Assembly (NCBI GenBank): GCA_018882625.1
Contig: VERO01000148.1
Location: forward strand, 1 to 6,169
Source: Phycisphaerales bacterium
Lineage (GTDB): Bacteria; Planctomycetota; Phycisphaerae; Phycisphaerales; SM1A02
DNA: 6,169 bases
Direction: 5' to 3'
The position numbers were made by a program, and so were the translations under genes. Under the pieces are notes generated by a model. It was not told the origin of the DNA. It was given only the letters and a program-made list of their open reading frames with translations, and ran no database searches. Shown here one piece after another: positions 1 to 5,931 of the stretch (within the stretch, counting starts at the first letter, position 1; each line of letters opens with the position of its first letter).

Positions 1-1
1 C

Positions 2-190
2 CTTCAGGAGTGCTTCGAGTTCCTCGGCACCGCCGTGAAGGGCCTGCTGCCCCACACCGAGGCTGCCGCCAAGGAGACTCTGGCGCTGCCCATCTTCCCG
101 GAGCTCACTGCAGAGCAGCGCGCACACGTCGCGCAGCAGGTGGTCGCGTTCGTCGGCAAGTCGGCGCGGACGCTCGCGGGCGCACGCTGA
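2..190 (+). CDS. DegT/DnrJ/EryC1/StrS-family sugar aminotransferase, C-terminal end (partial)
   Basis: Only the last 62 codons are present; the 5' end lies outside the window. The frame opens at base 2 and ends in TGA at 188-190. It reads CFEFLG, then a variable stretch, then AAKETLALPIFPELTAEQ, then HVAQQVVAFVG. The 'A-KETLALPI-PELT-EQ' block followed by a short helix is the characteristic C-terminus of PLP-dependent aminotransferases of the DegT family. These enzymes transfer an amino group from glutamate to a keto-sugar nucleotide when amino sugars for surface polysaccharides or glycans are made. The catalytic lysine and PLP site lie upstream and cannot be seen, so the exact sugar substrate is unknown. 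The gene faces the FG-GAP gene tail to tail with a 67-base gap. The family call is quite sure; a specific gene name is not justified. Confidence 0.85.
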   Translation, partial: LQECFEFLGTAVKGLLPHTEAAAKETLALPIFPELTAEQRAHVAQQVVAFVGKSARTLAGAR

Positions 191-208
191 GGCGCGAAGG
201 GCCGCGCC
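191..208 (+). terminator. possible stem-loop directly after the aminotransferase stop
   Basis: GGCGCG (191-196) and CGCGCC (203-208) are perfect inverted complements around a 6-base loop, starting immediately after the TGA. No T-run follows, so it is not a canonical intrinsic terminator. In DNA this GC-rich such a 6-bp stem can arise by chance. Its position between two convergent genes is the only support for a role in termination or 3'-end protection. Confidence 0.25.
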
Positions 209-257
209 GAGCGCACACGGCACCGCAGCGCGTGAGCTGCACTGGCGCGCCGCACAG

Positions 258-2900
258 TCACTGGGCGCCGAAGCCGAGCACGCTGTACCCCTCAGGCACA
301 TCCTGCTGGATGTACTCCACGGCGGGCGTGGTGATGTAGCCGAAGCCCGACGCCTGGGTGTTCCACTGGTTCAGGAGCACGATGACATAGCCGTCGCGCG
401 CCACCATCGGATCCACGGTGCCGTTGTTGTCCCAGTCCACAAGGGCCACAAGGCGCCATCCGCGCTTCTGGGAGTCCCACCTGACGATGCTCGATGAGGT
501 CCCGTCGGCACGCATGATCACGAATCGCCACTCGCGGCCGCCGTCGCCCTCGGTCCAGAGCATGTCGGGCGTGCCGTCCCTGTTGACGTCACCGACTCCG
601 GCAAGCACCCATCCGCTCTCGGGCACGGGCACTGGCTGGGGCTCCGAGATCTGCCCCGCGCTGGACACGGTCAGCCTGAGCGCCACGCCGCGTCCGGCGT
701 CGTACGCGACGATCTCGGATCCGCTGCCGCCGGAGCCGCCAGTCCCGCCACCACCTTGCGCAAGGAGCGCACGGCTCACGAAGAAGCGCCAGTTGCCCTC
801 GGGGAACTCGCGCGCGGCGTTGTTGCCCACCGTGCTTCCGCTGATGAACTGCACGAAGATCTGGCCATCGACATACCACGCGATGTCATCGACACGGTCG
901 CTGTTGAGGTCGCCGATGCCGACGAAGGTCGATCCTGCGGGCGCGTTGCCGATCGCGCGCGGCGAAGGGCTGTTCCACTCGGCACCCTCGCGCTCCCACA
1001 TAAAAATCTTGCGGGTGGCAGGCTGCAGGAAGATCACGTCGCTGGTGCGGTCGCCGTTGATGTCTCCGACCCCAAGCGGCACGAGGCCCTCGGGATAGGT
1101 GCCCATGCCGATGAAGCTCGTGTCACCGCCGCGCTGAAGGCCGTCTGTCGGCACGATGCCAATGCTCCTGGCCCCTTGGTTCACAAGCACGATCGAGTTG
1201 CGCGCGACGCCCCACGGGTAGACGGTGGGAGTGACCGGTGTCGCGGTCGTCTGCCCGCCGCCACCGAGACCGGTGGTCGGCGTGGAGCCGCCTGAAGGGG
1301 TGCCTGTGGTGCTGCCGCCTCCACCGGCGACCTGGTCCGCGCCTGGAGCGTCTGGAGTCGGTGGCGTGCCCGGCCCCGGATCGACCGGAGGTGCTGCGGG
1401 GCTGTAGATCCATGCGAAGACCGAGCTGGGGTCGGCAGTCGGATACTCGCTTCCGGCGGTGGCGCGCTGTCCGTCGCCCGAGATGGTCACGCTGCGTCCG
1501 ATCGCCTGGTTCAGGAGACCTGACGTCGCCCAGAGGTCTGCGCTCTCGATGACGTACGACGCGCCATCGGCACGGAAGGCGAAGGCGCATCCTGAATTGA
1601 TCGCCGAGGCGTCGTATCCCGGCGCGCCCACGACCACATGCTCGCCGTTGGTGCTGACGTCGCAGGAGAACCCGAAGGCGTTGTTGGCGTTGGACTCGCG
1701 CGGATGCAGGGCCGCCACCGAGGTCCAGTTGGTCCTGGCCTTGTCGGTCGCCCTGAACACGAACGCTGCGCCATTGCCTGACTTGACGGTCCCGTCCGGC
1801 GCGTTGTCCACGCCAGTCGCCCCGACCACGATCGTCGATCCGTCCGCGGATGCCGCCACAGCGCAGCCGAAGGCATCGCCAGGATTGGCCGATGCGGCAT
1901 CGACCTCGAGCGCGGCGATGGGCTCGCTCGACCATGTCCCGGATCCCACGGCCTCGTTGCCGCGGCGGAACACGTATGCGAGTCCCGCGTTGACGCCGCC
2001 GTCCTCCGTGTCGGCGTTCTGCACGCCGGCGACGAGGGTGCGGTCGCCCAGCGCGATCTTCGATCCGAAGTTGTCGCGCGGCGCGAGTGCAGACGGCGAG
2101 ATCTTGGCACGCTGCGTCCACGTCCCGCCGGAGCCCTCGAAGATGTAGATCGCGCCGTTGTCCGTCGCGCCCTGCAGGCTCGAGCCGACTGCGATCCATC
2201 CCGATCCGCTCGCGTCCACGTGCACGCCCACCGCGTACCCGAAAAGGTCGATGGCCGTGATGTCGTTCGAGACAAGCATCTTGTTGGGCCGGATCTCGTC
2301 CTCGGCGCCGAGCACGCCCCACTGGCCCTCGGCGTCGCGCGTGTAGACGAAGGCGCGGCCGCCGAAGGATGGACCCGCGAGGCCCGAGTAGCCCCACGCG
2401 CCAACCACCACGGTCGTGCCCGACACGGCGACGCTCGCCCCGAACTGCGCGAAGGATGCAGGCTGCGTGCCCTCATCGCCCGGGAAGATGATGAGCGGGC
2501 AGAAGATGCGCGCCACGTGCGTCCATGTGCCCCCGTCATTGCGCTCGAAGATGTGGATCGCACCGACGCCGTTGGCGTTGCCGAGCTTCGAGTTGGGCGC
2601 ACCCACGACCAGCACAGTGCCCTCGCGGTTCATCGCCGAGACGGTGCCGAAGGAGTCGCCTGCGGTGGTGGGCACGGAGCGCAGGATCTGCGCGGGCACC
2701 TGCCATCCTGCAGGTTCGGATCCGCCTGAGAGCGCCCTCGGGACCCCCTGCCGCACAACGACCCGCTGCGCTGCGGGATCGGGATCCGTTCGATTCGTGA
2801 GCTTGCGGGACACGTCCTGTGCGTGCGCGGATCCGGCAAGAGCCAGGATGGCGATCGCGGCGGGCGCGGTGAGTCGACGTAGGGGTTCAGCGAGGCGCAT
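258..2900 (-). CDS. secreted FG-GAP repeat (beta-propeller) protein with calcium-loop C-terminal domain
   Basis: This is an 880-residue exported protein. Residues 1-27 form a Sec signal peptide (RR-containing n-region, hydrophobic AAIAILALAG core, cleavage after AHA). Residues about 80-500 hold roughly seven repeats of the form 'D-FG...VVVGA...G-A-VF----W', typical of FG-GAP_2 repeats, enough for one seven-bladed propeller. Residues about 501-562 are a Pro/Gly/Thr linker (coding bases 1218-1400). The C-terminal part has four DxNxDxxxD-like calcium loops, at about 613-621 (DINGDRTSD), 664-672 (DLNSDRVDD), 771-779 (DVNRDGTPD) and 822-830 (DWDNNGTVD), as in VCBS/FG-GAP_3 repeats. A second glycine run is at 716-728. 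No catalytic motif, membrane anchor or PEP-CTERM tail is seen at the end (GFGAQ). The ATG at 2900 is chosen over a TTG two codons upstream because GGAG lies 6 bases before it. A role in adhesion or surface binding is inferred; the ligand is unknown. Confidence 0.9.
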   Translation of the reverse strand: MRLAEPLRRLTAPAAIAILALAGSAHAQDVSRKLTNRTDPDPAAQRVVVRQGVPRALSGGSEPAGWQVPAQILRSVPTTAGDSFGTVSAMNREGTVLVVGAPNSKLGNANGVGAIHIFERNDGGTWTHVARIFCPLIIFPGDEGTQPASFAQFGASVAVSGTTVVVGAWGYSGLAGPSFGGRAFVYTRDAEGQWGVLGAEDEIRPNKMLVSNDITAIDLFGYAVGVHVDASGSGWIAVGSSLQGATDNGAIYIFEGSGGTWTQRAKISPSALAPRDNFGSKIALGDRTLVAGVQNADTEDGGVNAGLAYVFRRGNEAVGSGTWSSEPIAALEVDAASANPGDAFGCAVAASADGSTIVVGATGVDNAPDGTVKSGNGAAFVFRATDKARTNWTSVAALHPRESNANNAFGFSCDVSTNGEHVVVGAPGYDASAINSGCAFAFRADGASYVIESADLWATSGLLNQAIGRSVTISGDGQRATAGSEYPTADPSSVFAWIYSPAAPPVDPGPGTPPTPDAPGADQVAGGGGSTTGTPSGGSTPTTGLGGGGQTTATPVTPTVYPWGVARNSIVLVNQGARSIGIVPTDGLQRGGDTSFIGMGTYPEGLVPLGVGDINGDRTSDVIFLQPATRKIFMWEREGAEWNSPSPRAIGNAPAGSTFVGIGDLNSDRVDDIAWYVDGQIFVQFISGSTVGNNAAREFPEGNWRFFVSRALLAQGGGGTGGSGGSGSEIVAYDAGRGVALRLTVSSAGQISEPQPVPVPESGWVLAGVGDVNRDGTPDMLWTEGDGGREWRFVIMRADGTSSSIVRWDSQKRGWRLVALVDWDNNGTVDPMVARDGYVIVLLNQWNTQASGFGYITTPAVEYIQQDVPEGYSVLGFGAQ

Positions 2901-2906
2901 GTGCAA

Positions 2907-2910
2907 CTCC
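2907..2910 (-). promoter_or_regulatory. ribosome binding site of the FG-GAP gene
   Basis: On the minus strand GGAG is followed by a 6-base spacer (TTGCAC) and the ATG at 2898-2900. The TTG inside that spacer is in frame and would give an MHM start, but it would lie directly against the Shine-Dalgarno site. The site therefore selects the ATG. Confidence 0.6.
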
Positions 2911-2924
2911 AGTGCTCACAGTAT

Positions 2925-2954
2925 TCAATACGGAAACGCCGGGCTGCGGCGCAA
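2925..2954 (-). promoter_or_regulatory. candidate sigma70-like promoter for the FG-GAP gene
   Basis: On the minus strand TTGCGC (2949-2954) and TATTGA (2925-2930) are separated by 18 bases, just upstream of the ribosome binding site, in a stretch that is more AT-rich than its surroundings. Both boxes are imperfect. Planctomycete promoter consensus is poorly defined, so this is only a candidate. Confidence 0.25.
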
Positions 2955-3061
2955 TTACTTCGCCACCTGCCCAGTTTTTGCGTGATTTTTGGGATCTGCC
3001 GAGGGGTGGAGCCGCGCCGCGGGCCCAGCAGCAGGGGTGAGGCGCAGCGCAGCCGAGATGC

Positions 3062-3076
3062 GGCAGGGCACCTGCC
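3062..3076 (-). terminator. possible stem-loop after the GHKL-like gene
   Basis: GGCAGG (3062-3067) and CCTGCC (3071-3076) form a perfect 6-bp stem with a 3-base loop. It lies 6 bases beyond the stop codon of the gene at 3083-3913. No U-run follows in the minus-strand transcript, so intrinsic termination is uncertain. A mark of the transcript end or a chance GC stem are both possible. Confidence 0.3.
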
Positions 3077-3082
3077 CCGAGG

Positions 3083-3913
3083 TCACGCGGTCGCCGCGAA
3101 TGAGGTCAGCGGGAGCCTTGCGGTCGCTAGGGTGCCTGGCCCGAAGGGCACATTGCGGAGCTCGAGGGTGCCGCCGATCGAGCGCGCGGTGGCGCGGGCT
3201 GCCGAGAGCGGCGTGCTGCAGCCGCAGCTGCCAGGCGCAGAAGTGTCGGATGCGCATCCATCAGAGCTCGACGCGGAACCGAAGCCAAGCCCCATCGTGT
3301 CCGACGTGCAGCCGGATGGCGCCGCCGCCCCGTCGATCACGTGCAGGTGCAGCCAGCTGCCATCGAGACGCGCAACGACCACAATCTCGTCCCCGTCGAG
3401 TGGAGCATCCCCGCGCGACGCTGCACGCATGCACGCATCGACCGCACGGGCGAGGAGTCCGGAAAGGATCGCGCCGACCTGCGAGGCCGGCAATCCGGCC
3501 GCGTGAGGGTCGATCTCGGTGCGGATCGTGATGTCGGCCTGCGCCGCACGGGCCCGTTCGGCATCCACCGTGTCGCTGATGGCCCGAGCGACAGAGCCGG
3601 GGACGGTGCGGGTCGCCTGGGGAAACCCTGTCGCAGAAGTGCCCGGATCCGCGCCGGCAGGCGTCGTTCCCGGTCTCTGCGCATGCCATCCGGCGCGCAC
3701 CACGATGCCGCGGTCGCCGGCTGGGGCGTCGAGGTCGGCGCAGAATCCATCGTCGGCATCGAAGGGCCAAGGGCCCATGCGGAGGTGGCCAGTGCCGATC
3801 CCGGCAGCGGCATCCGGCTCGACGCGCTGGTGATCGGCACCGCCCTGTTCACCGGATCCGACGTGCGCATGACCGGTGGCCTTCGGCTGAGCAGACGTGT
3901 GGCGGTCGTCCAT
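3083..3913 (-). CDS. hypothetical protein with degenerate histidine-kinase-like (GHKL) ATPase domain
   Basis: This is a 276-residue protein. The start is firm: AAGGAGG sits 5 bases before the ATG. Residues 1-105 are rich in Gly, Ala, Pro and Asp with no recognised domain and no signal peptide. Residues about 106-270 follow the order of a HATPase_c fold. SGLLARAVDA (151-160) sits where the N-box helix is expected, VIDGAAAPSG (192-201) where the D-x-G box is, and GLGFG (208-212) resembles the second glycine box. ARSIGGTLELRN then PFGPGT and ARLPL (243-269) is the classic ending of this family. The N-box asparagine that holds magnesium appears replaced (Gly or Arg at the usual positions). A Ser/Cys-rich insert (about 213-232, three Cys) occupies the ATP-lid position. 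No phospho-acceptor histidine domain is evident. It could be an anti-sigma-like or pseudo-kinase regulator; true ATP binding is doubtful. It lies between the MoxR and FG-GAP genes, about 180 bases from each. Confidence 0.7.
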   Translation of the reverse strand: MDDRHTSAQPKATGHAHVGSGEQGGADHQRVEPDAAAGIGTGHLRMGPWPFDADDGFCADLDAPAGDRGIVVRAGWHAQRPGTTPAGADPGTSATGFPQATRTVPGSVARAISDTVDAERARAAQADITIRTEIDPHAAGLPASQVGAILSGLLARAVDACMRAASRGDAPLDGDEIVVVARLDGSWLHLHVIDGAAAPSGCTSDTMGLGFGSASSSDGCASDTSAPGSCGCSTPLSAARATARSIGGTLELRNVPFGPGTLATARLPLTSFAATA

Positions 3914-3918
3914 GGGAG

Positions 3919-3925
3919 CCTCCTT
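3919..3925 (-). promoter_or_regulatory. strong ribosome binding site of the GHKL-like gene
   Basis: The minus strand reads AAGGAGG followed by 5 bases and the ATG at 3911-3913. It is the strongest Shine-Dalgarno match in the window. It decides the reading frame in a region where several long overlapping frames are open on both strands. Confidence 0.75.
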
Positions 3926-4097
3926 GCAGGGGCATCGGCCGGGATCGCACCCGACTCAAGCCTCACTACGCACAAGGTCCCTTTTGGGATCGCGCGAGCA
4001 ACCAATCGCACGCCGGATTCATGAGGCATTTTTCAAGACCAATGAAGGCTGCGCTCATCGCTCTGTGCAGGCGGTCGGGCGCCAGCCGCTCGTCGCC

Positions 4098-5102
4098 TCA
4101 CGCCGCCCGCGCGTCGGGCGGCAGCGTCTCGACGATGTTCTGGATGACCGCGTCGGCGGCGACGCCCTCGGCCTCGCCCTCGAAGTTCATCAGGATGCGG
4201 TGACGCAGCGCGGGGAGCGCGCACTTGCGGATGTCCTCGACGCCGACGTGCCCCCGCCCGGCCAGCAGCGCGTAGACCTTGGCGCCCAGTACGAGGGTCT
4301 GCGCGGCCCGCGGGCTGGCGCCAAAGCGCAGGAACCGGTTGGTCATGGTGGATGCGAACTGGCCCTTGGGGTGCGTGGCCAGCACGAGCCGCACCGCGTA
4401 GTCCTGGATGTGCGGCGCGATCGCCACCTTCCGCACCAGCTTCTGGTACGCGAGGATCGTGGGGGCATCCATCACGCGCTCGATCGGCGCCTGCTCGCCC
4501 GCGGTAGTGCGGTTGAGGATCTCCGCGAGCTCGTCGCGCGTGGAGTAGCCGACCTCGAGCTTGAAGAAGAATCGGTCGAGCTGTGCTTCGGGCAGCGGAT
4601 ACGTGCCTTCCTGCTCGACCGGGTTCTGCGTGGCCATCACCAGGAAGGGCTTGTCGAGCACGTGCGTCGTGCCACCGACGGTGACGCTGCGCTCCTGCAT
4701 CGCCTCGAGCAGCGCGCTCTGTGTCTTCGGCGTGGCGCGGTTGATCTCGTCCGCGAGCACGATCTGCCCGAAGAGGGGTCCCTTGCGGAACTGGAAGTCG
4801 CGCCCCTCGGGCGTCTCGACCACGATGGTCGTGCCGGTGACGTCGGCGGGCATCAGGTCAGGCGTGAACTGGATGCGGTTGAACTGCAGGTGCAGCGCCT
4901 GCGCAAGCGAGCGCACGAGCAGCGTCTTGCCGAGGCCGGGCACGCCCTCAAGCAGCGCATGGCCATTCGCGAAGAGGCACACGAGCACGCCGTCGACGAC
5001 ATCGTTGTGCCCGACTACCGCCTTGGCGATCTCGCCGCGCACCTTCGCGAAGTCGCTCTTGAAGCGGGCGGCGTACTGCTCGATGGTGGCGGTCTCGGCC
5101 AT
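4098..5102 (-). CDS. MoxR-family AAA+ ATPase
   Basis: This is a 334-residue cytosolic AAA+ ATPase of the MoxR family, chaperone-like proteins that help mature or activate partners, often ones with von Willebrand A domains. Visible motifs are Walker A GVPGLGKT (53-60), the family block FTPDLMPADVTGT (79-91), Walker B VLADEINR (115-122) followed by TPKTQSALLEAMQE, and sensor 1 ATQNPVEQEGTYPLPEAQ (157-174). The arginine in LDRF (177) and the sensor-2 region GASPRAA (261-267) follow. A C-terminal lid domain ends the protein, so it is full length and all catalytic motifs are intact. The ATG at 5100-5102 is chosen because family members begin close to the helix IEQYAARF. GGGGAAG lies 8 bases upstream, whereas an upstream GTG at 5180 would add 26 unconserved, Arg-rich residues. 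Family members are usually followed by DUF58 and VWA genes; here the next gene is a GHKL-like protein instead. Its client is therefore unknown. Confidence 0.95.
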   Translation of the reverse strand: MAETATIEQYAARFKSDFAKVRGEIAKAVVGHNDVVDGVLVCLFANGHALLEGVPGLGKTLLVRSLAQALHLQFNRIQFTPDLMPADVTGTTIVVETPEGRDFQFRKGPLFGQIVLADEINRATPKTQSALLEAMQERSVTVGGTTHVLDKPFLVMATQNPVEQEGTYPLPEAQLDRFFFKLEVGYSTRDELAEILNRTTAGEQAPIERVMDAPTILAYQKLVRKVAIAPHIQDYAVRLVLATHPKGQFASTMTNRFLRFGASPRAAQTLVLGAKVYALLAGRGHVGVEDIRKCALPALRHRILMNFEGEAEGVAADAVIQNIVETLPPDARAA

Positions 5103-5164
5103 GCGCGCATCTTCCCCGATTTGCGCGGGCTGCGTAAGGCATCTCATGCGCCGCTGCCGGCGAT

Positions 5165-5193
5165 GGGTGCGCGTGGCCACATCCCGCTATCTT
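5165..5193 (+). promoter_or_regulatory. candidate promoter of the riboswitch transcript
   Basis: TATCTT (5188-5193) is a fair -10 box. With a 17-base spacer the -35 position holds GGGTGC (5165-5170), a poor match. A start near 5200 would place the transcript's 5' end about 10 bases before the P1 stem of the riboswitch, which is the usual arrangement. The call rests mainly on position. Confidence 0.35.
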
Positions 5194-5209
5194 GCTCGGG
5201 CCGGCGGCG

Positions 5210-5320
5210 TTTCGCCGGTGCCCTCCGCTCTCGGAGGAACGCGGTGCAAATCCGCGGCGATCGCGTCACCGTGAGGAAGTTGCCTTGGCACCTTCCGAGC
5301 CGGGTCGACCGATGGCGAAG
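5210..5320 (+). promoter_or_regulatory. cobalamin (B12/AdoCbl) riboswitch
   Basis: The aptamer can be traced from the sequence. P1 is TTCGCC (5211-5216) pairing with GGCGAA (5314-5319). GGT (5217-5219) can pair with ACC of the B12 box (5308-5310). P3 is the perfect hairpin CCTCCG-CTCT-CGGAGG (5222-5237), followed by the conserved GAAC-like junction. P4 is GCGG...CCGC (5241-5255) carrying the hallmark GGTGCAAATCC. Next come GGCGATCGCGTCACCGT, matching the conserved GC...CGC-AC-GT segment, and P6 with GGAAG (5275-5279) pairing with CTTCC (5292-5296) and TGCC/GGCA inside. The B12 box is AGCCGGGTCGACC (5298-5310). The P6 arm is short and lacks the extra hairpins of larger variants. The riboswitch binds a cobalamin and normally represses downstream expression when it is bound. 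No terminator hairpin with a U-run follows before the start codon at 5377, so control of translation is more likely. The target is the exported protein at 5377-5931. Confidence 0.9.
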
Positions 5321-5365
5321 GGCTGTTTCGCTCCCGACAAAAGGCACCCGCGCGACACGGCTGCC

Positions 5366-5370
5366 AGGAG
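5366..5370 (+). promoter_or_regulatory. ribosome binding site of the B12-controlled gene
   Basis: AGGAG lies 6 bases before the ATG at 5377. As the leader has no obvious terminator, this site is the likely point of riboswitch control. CTCC at 5331-5334 could pair with GGAG at 5367-5370, but a 4-bp pairing is weak evidence for a sequestering stem. Confidence 0.65.
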
Positions 5371-5376
5371 ACCCCC

Positions 5377-5931
5377 ATGCGTCACTTCGCCCCACTCGGC
5401 GCGGCTTCTGCCGCGTGCGCCGTCATCTCGTTCGCCACGCCCGCCCACGCTGCGATCATCGACACCTTCAGCGTCGGCACCGGCGCGTCGACATCGACGA
5501 TCCAGATCGACTTCGAAAGCGGCAACGGCTACCTCATCACGTACAGCTGGGACGGGGCCGCCACCGGATGGAGCGCGCTGCTTGCAATCGACGCTGCGCT
5601 CACCGACATGGCGGTCCAGTACCAGACCTTCTCGTTCGGGTTCTTCCTCACCGGCATCTCGATCGGCCCAGACCACAACTACGGCACTGGCGACCTGTGG
5701 CCGATCGAGAACTACTGGCACTACTGGACCGCGCAGCCGACCAATGCGCCAGGCTCGTGGACGTCATCGATGATCGGTGCCGCCGACCGCGTGCTCGTCA
5801 GCGGCTCGCGCGATGCATGGGTGTTCGGTTCGGCCGCGCTGCCGCAGGCGGTCCCCGCGCCGGGAGCGATCGCGGCTCTCGCACTTGCGGGCGCGATGGC
5901 TCGCCGCCGCAGGCGCGCTCACGCGCGGTAG
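5377..5931 (+). CDS. B12-riboswitch-controlled exported protein with PEP-CTERM-like anchor
   Basis: This is a 184-residue secreted protein. Residues 1-25 are a Sec signal peptide with cleavage after AHA. Residues 26-155 form a compact aromatic-rich domain: ITYSWDG (54-60), SALLAIDAAL (66-75), FGFFLTGISIG (87-97), ENYWHYW (111-117) and RDAWVFG (145-151). The tail is VPAPGA (159-164), a hydrophobic stretch rich in Ala and Leu, then RRRRR (176-180). This is the PEP-CTERM-like sorting tail of Phycisphaerae, so the protein is probably membrane-held or processed at the cell surface. I recognise no catalytic motif and cannot name the family. The start is fixed by AGGAG at 5366-5370. The cobalamin riboswitch directly upstream implies expression when B12 is scarce, hence a likely role in cobalamin or corrinoid capture (inference). 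The order of helix, short strands, Y-W-x-Y-W and a final D-x-W-x-(F/Y)-G faintly resembles DUF4430/transcobalamin C-terminal domains. This is an impression, not a demonstrated homology. Confidence 0.88.
   Translation: MRHFAPLGAASAACAVISFATPAHAAIIDTFSVGTGASTSTIQIDFESGNGYLITYSWDGAATGWSALLAIDAALTDMAVQYQTFSFGFFLTGISIGPDHNYGTGDLWPIENYWHYWTAQPTNAPGSWTSSMIGAADRVLVSGSRDAWVFGSAALPQAVPAPGAIAALALAGAMARRRRRAHAR

Noticed and set aside
10..339. Plus-strand open frame of 109 codons across the left edge
   Set aside because: It runs in a different frame from the aminotransferase C-terminus and continues antisense into the FG-GAP gene; its composition is that of a shadow.
717..755. GC-rich simple repeat, and a second one at 1218-1400
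   Set aside because: These are coding sequence for the glycine and Pro/Gly/Thr linkers of the FG-GAP protein, not independent repeat elements.
1123..2397. Long minus-strand open frame of 424 codons inside the FG-GAP gene
   Set aside because: It is extremely arginine-rich without recognisable domains and lies out of frame within a gene whose repeats and signal peptide are clear. It is a shadow typical of GC-rich DNA.
2974..2992. T-rich repeat-like stretch (GTTTTTGCG then GATTTTTGGG) between the FG-GAP and GHKL-like genes
   Set aside because: Two short T-runs do not form a stem with a preceding hairpin on either strand that would make a terminator. It may simply be the AT-rich upstream region of the FG-GAP gene.
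3976..3991. Small hairpin GGTCCC-TTTT-GGGATC upstream of the GHKL-like gene
   Set aside because: The stem is short and includes a G-T wobble; no T-run follows and no known regulatory motif matches, so no function is claimed.
3341..4029. Long open frames on both strands overlapping the GHKL-like gene
   Set aside because: They have no convincing ribosome binding site or family motifs. The AAGGAGG at 3919-3925 and the HATPase-like ending support the 3083-3913 frame instead.
5103..5180. N-terminal extension of MoxR to a GTG at 5180
   Set aside because: It would add 26 arginine-rich residues not expected in the family; the ATG at 5102 has a Shine-Dalgarno-like GGGGAAG and fits the usual start.
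4561..5274. Plus-strand open frame of 237 codons opposite the MoxR gene
   Set aside because: It is antisense to a strongly conserved AAA+ protein and has a Ser/Arg-rich composition without motifs.
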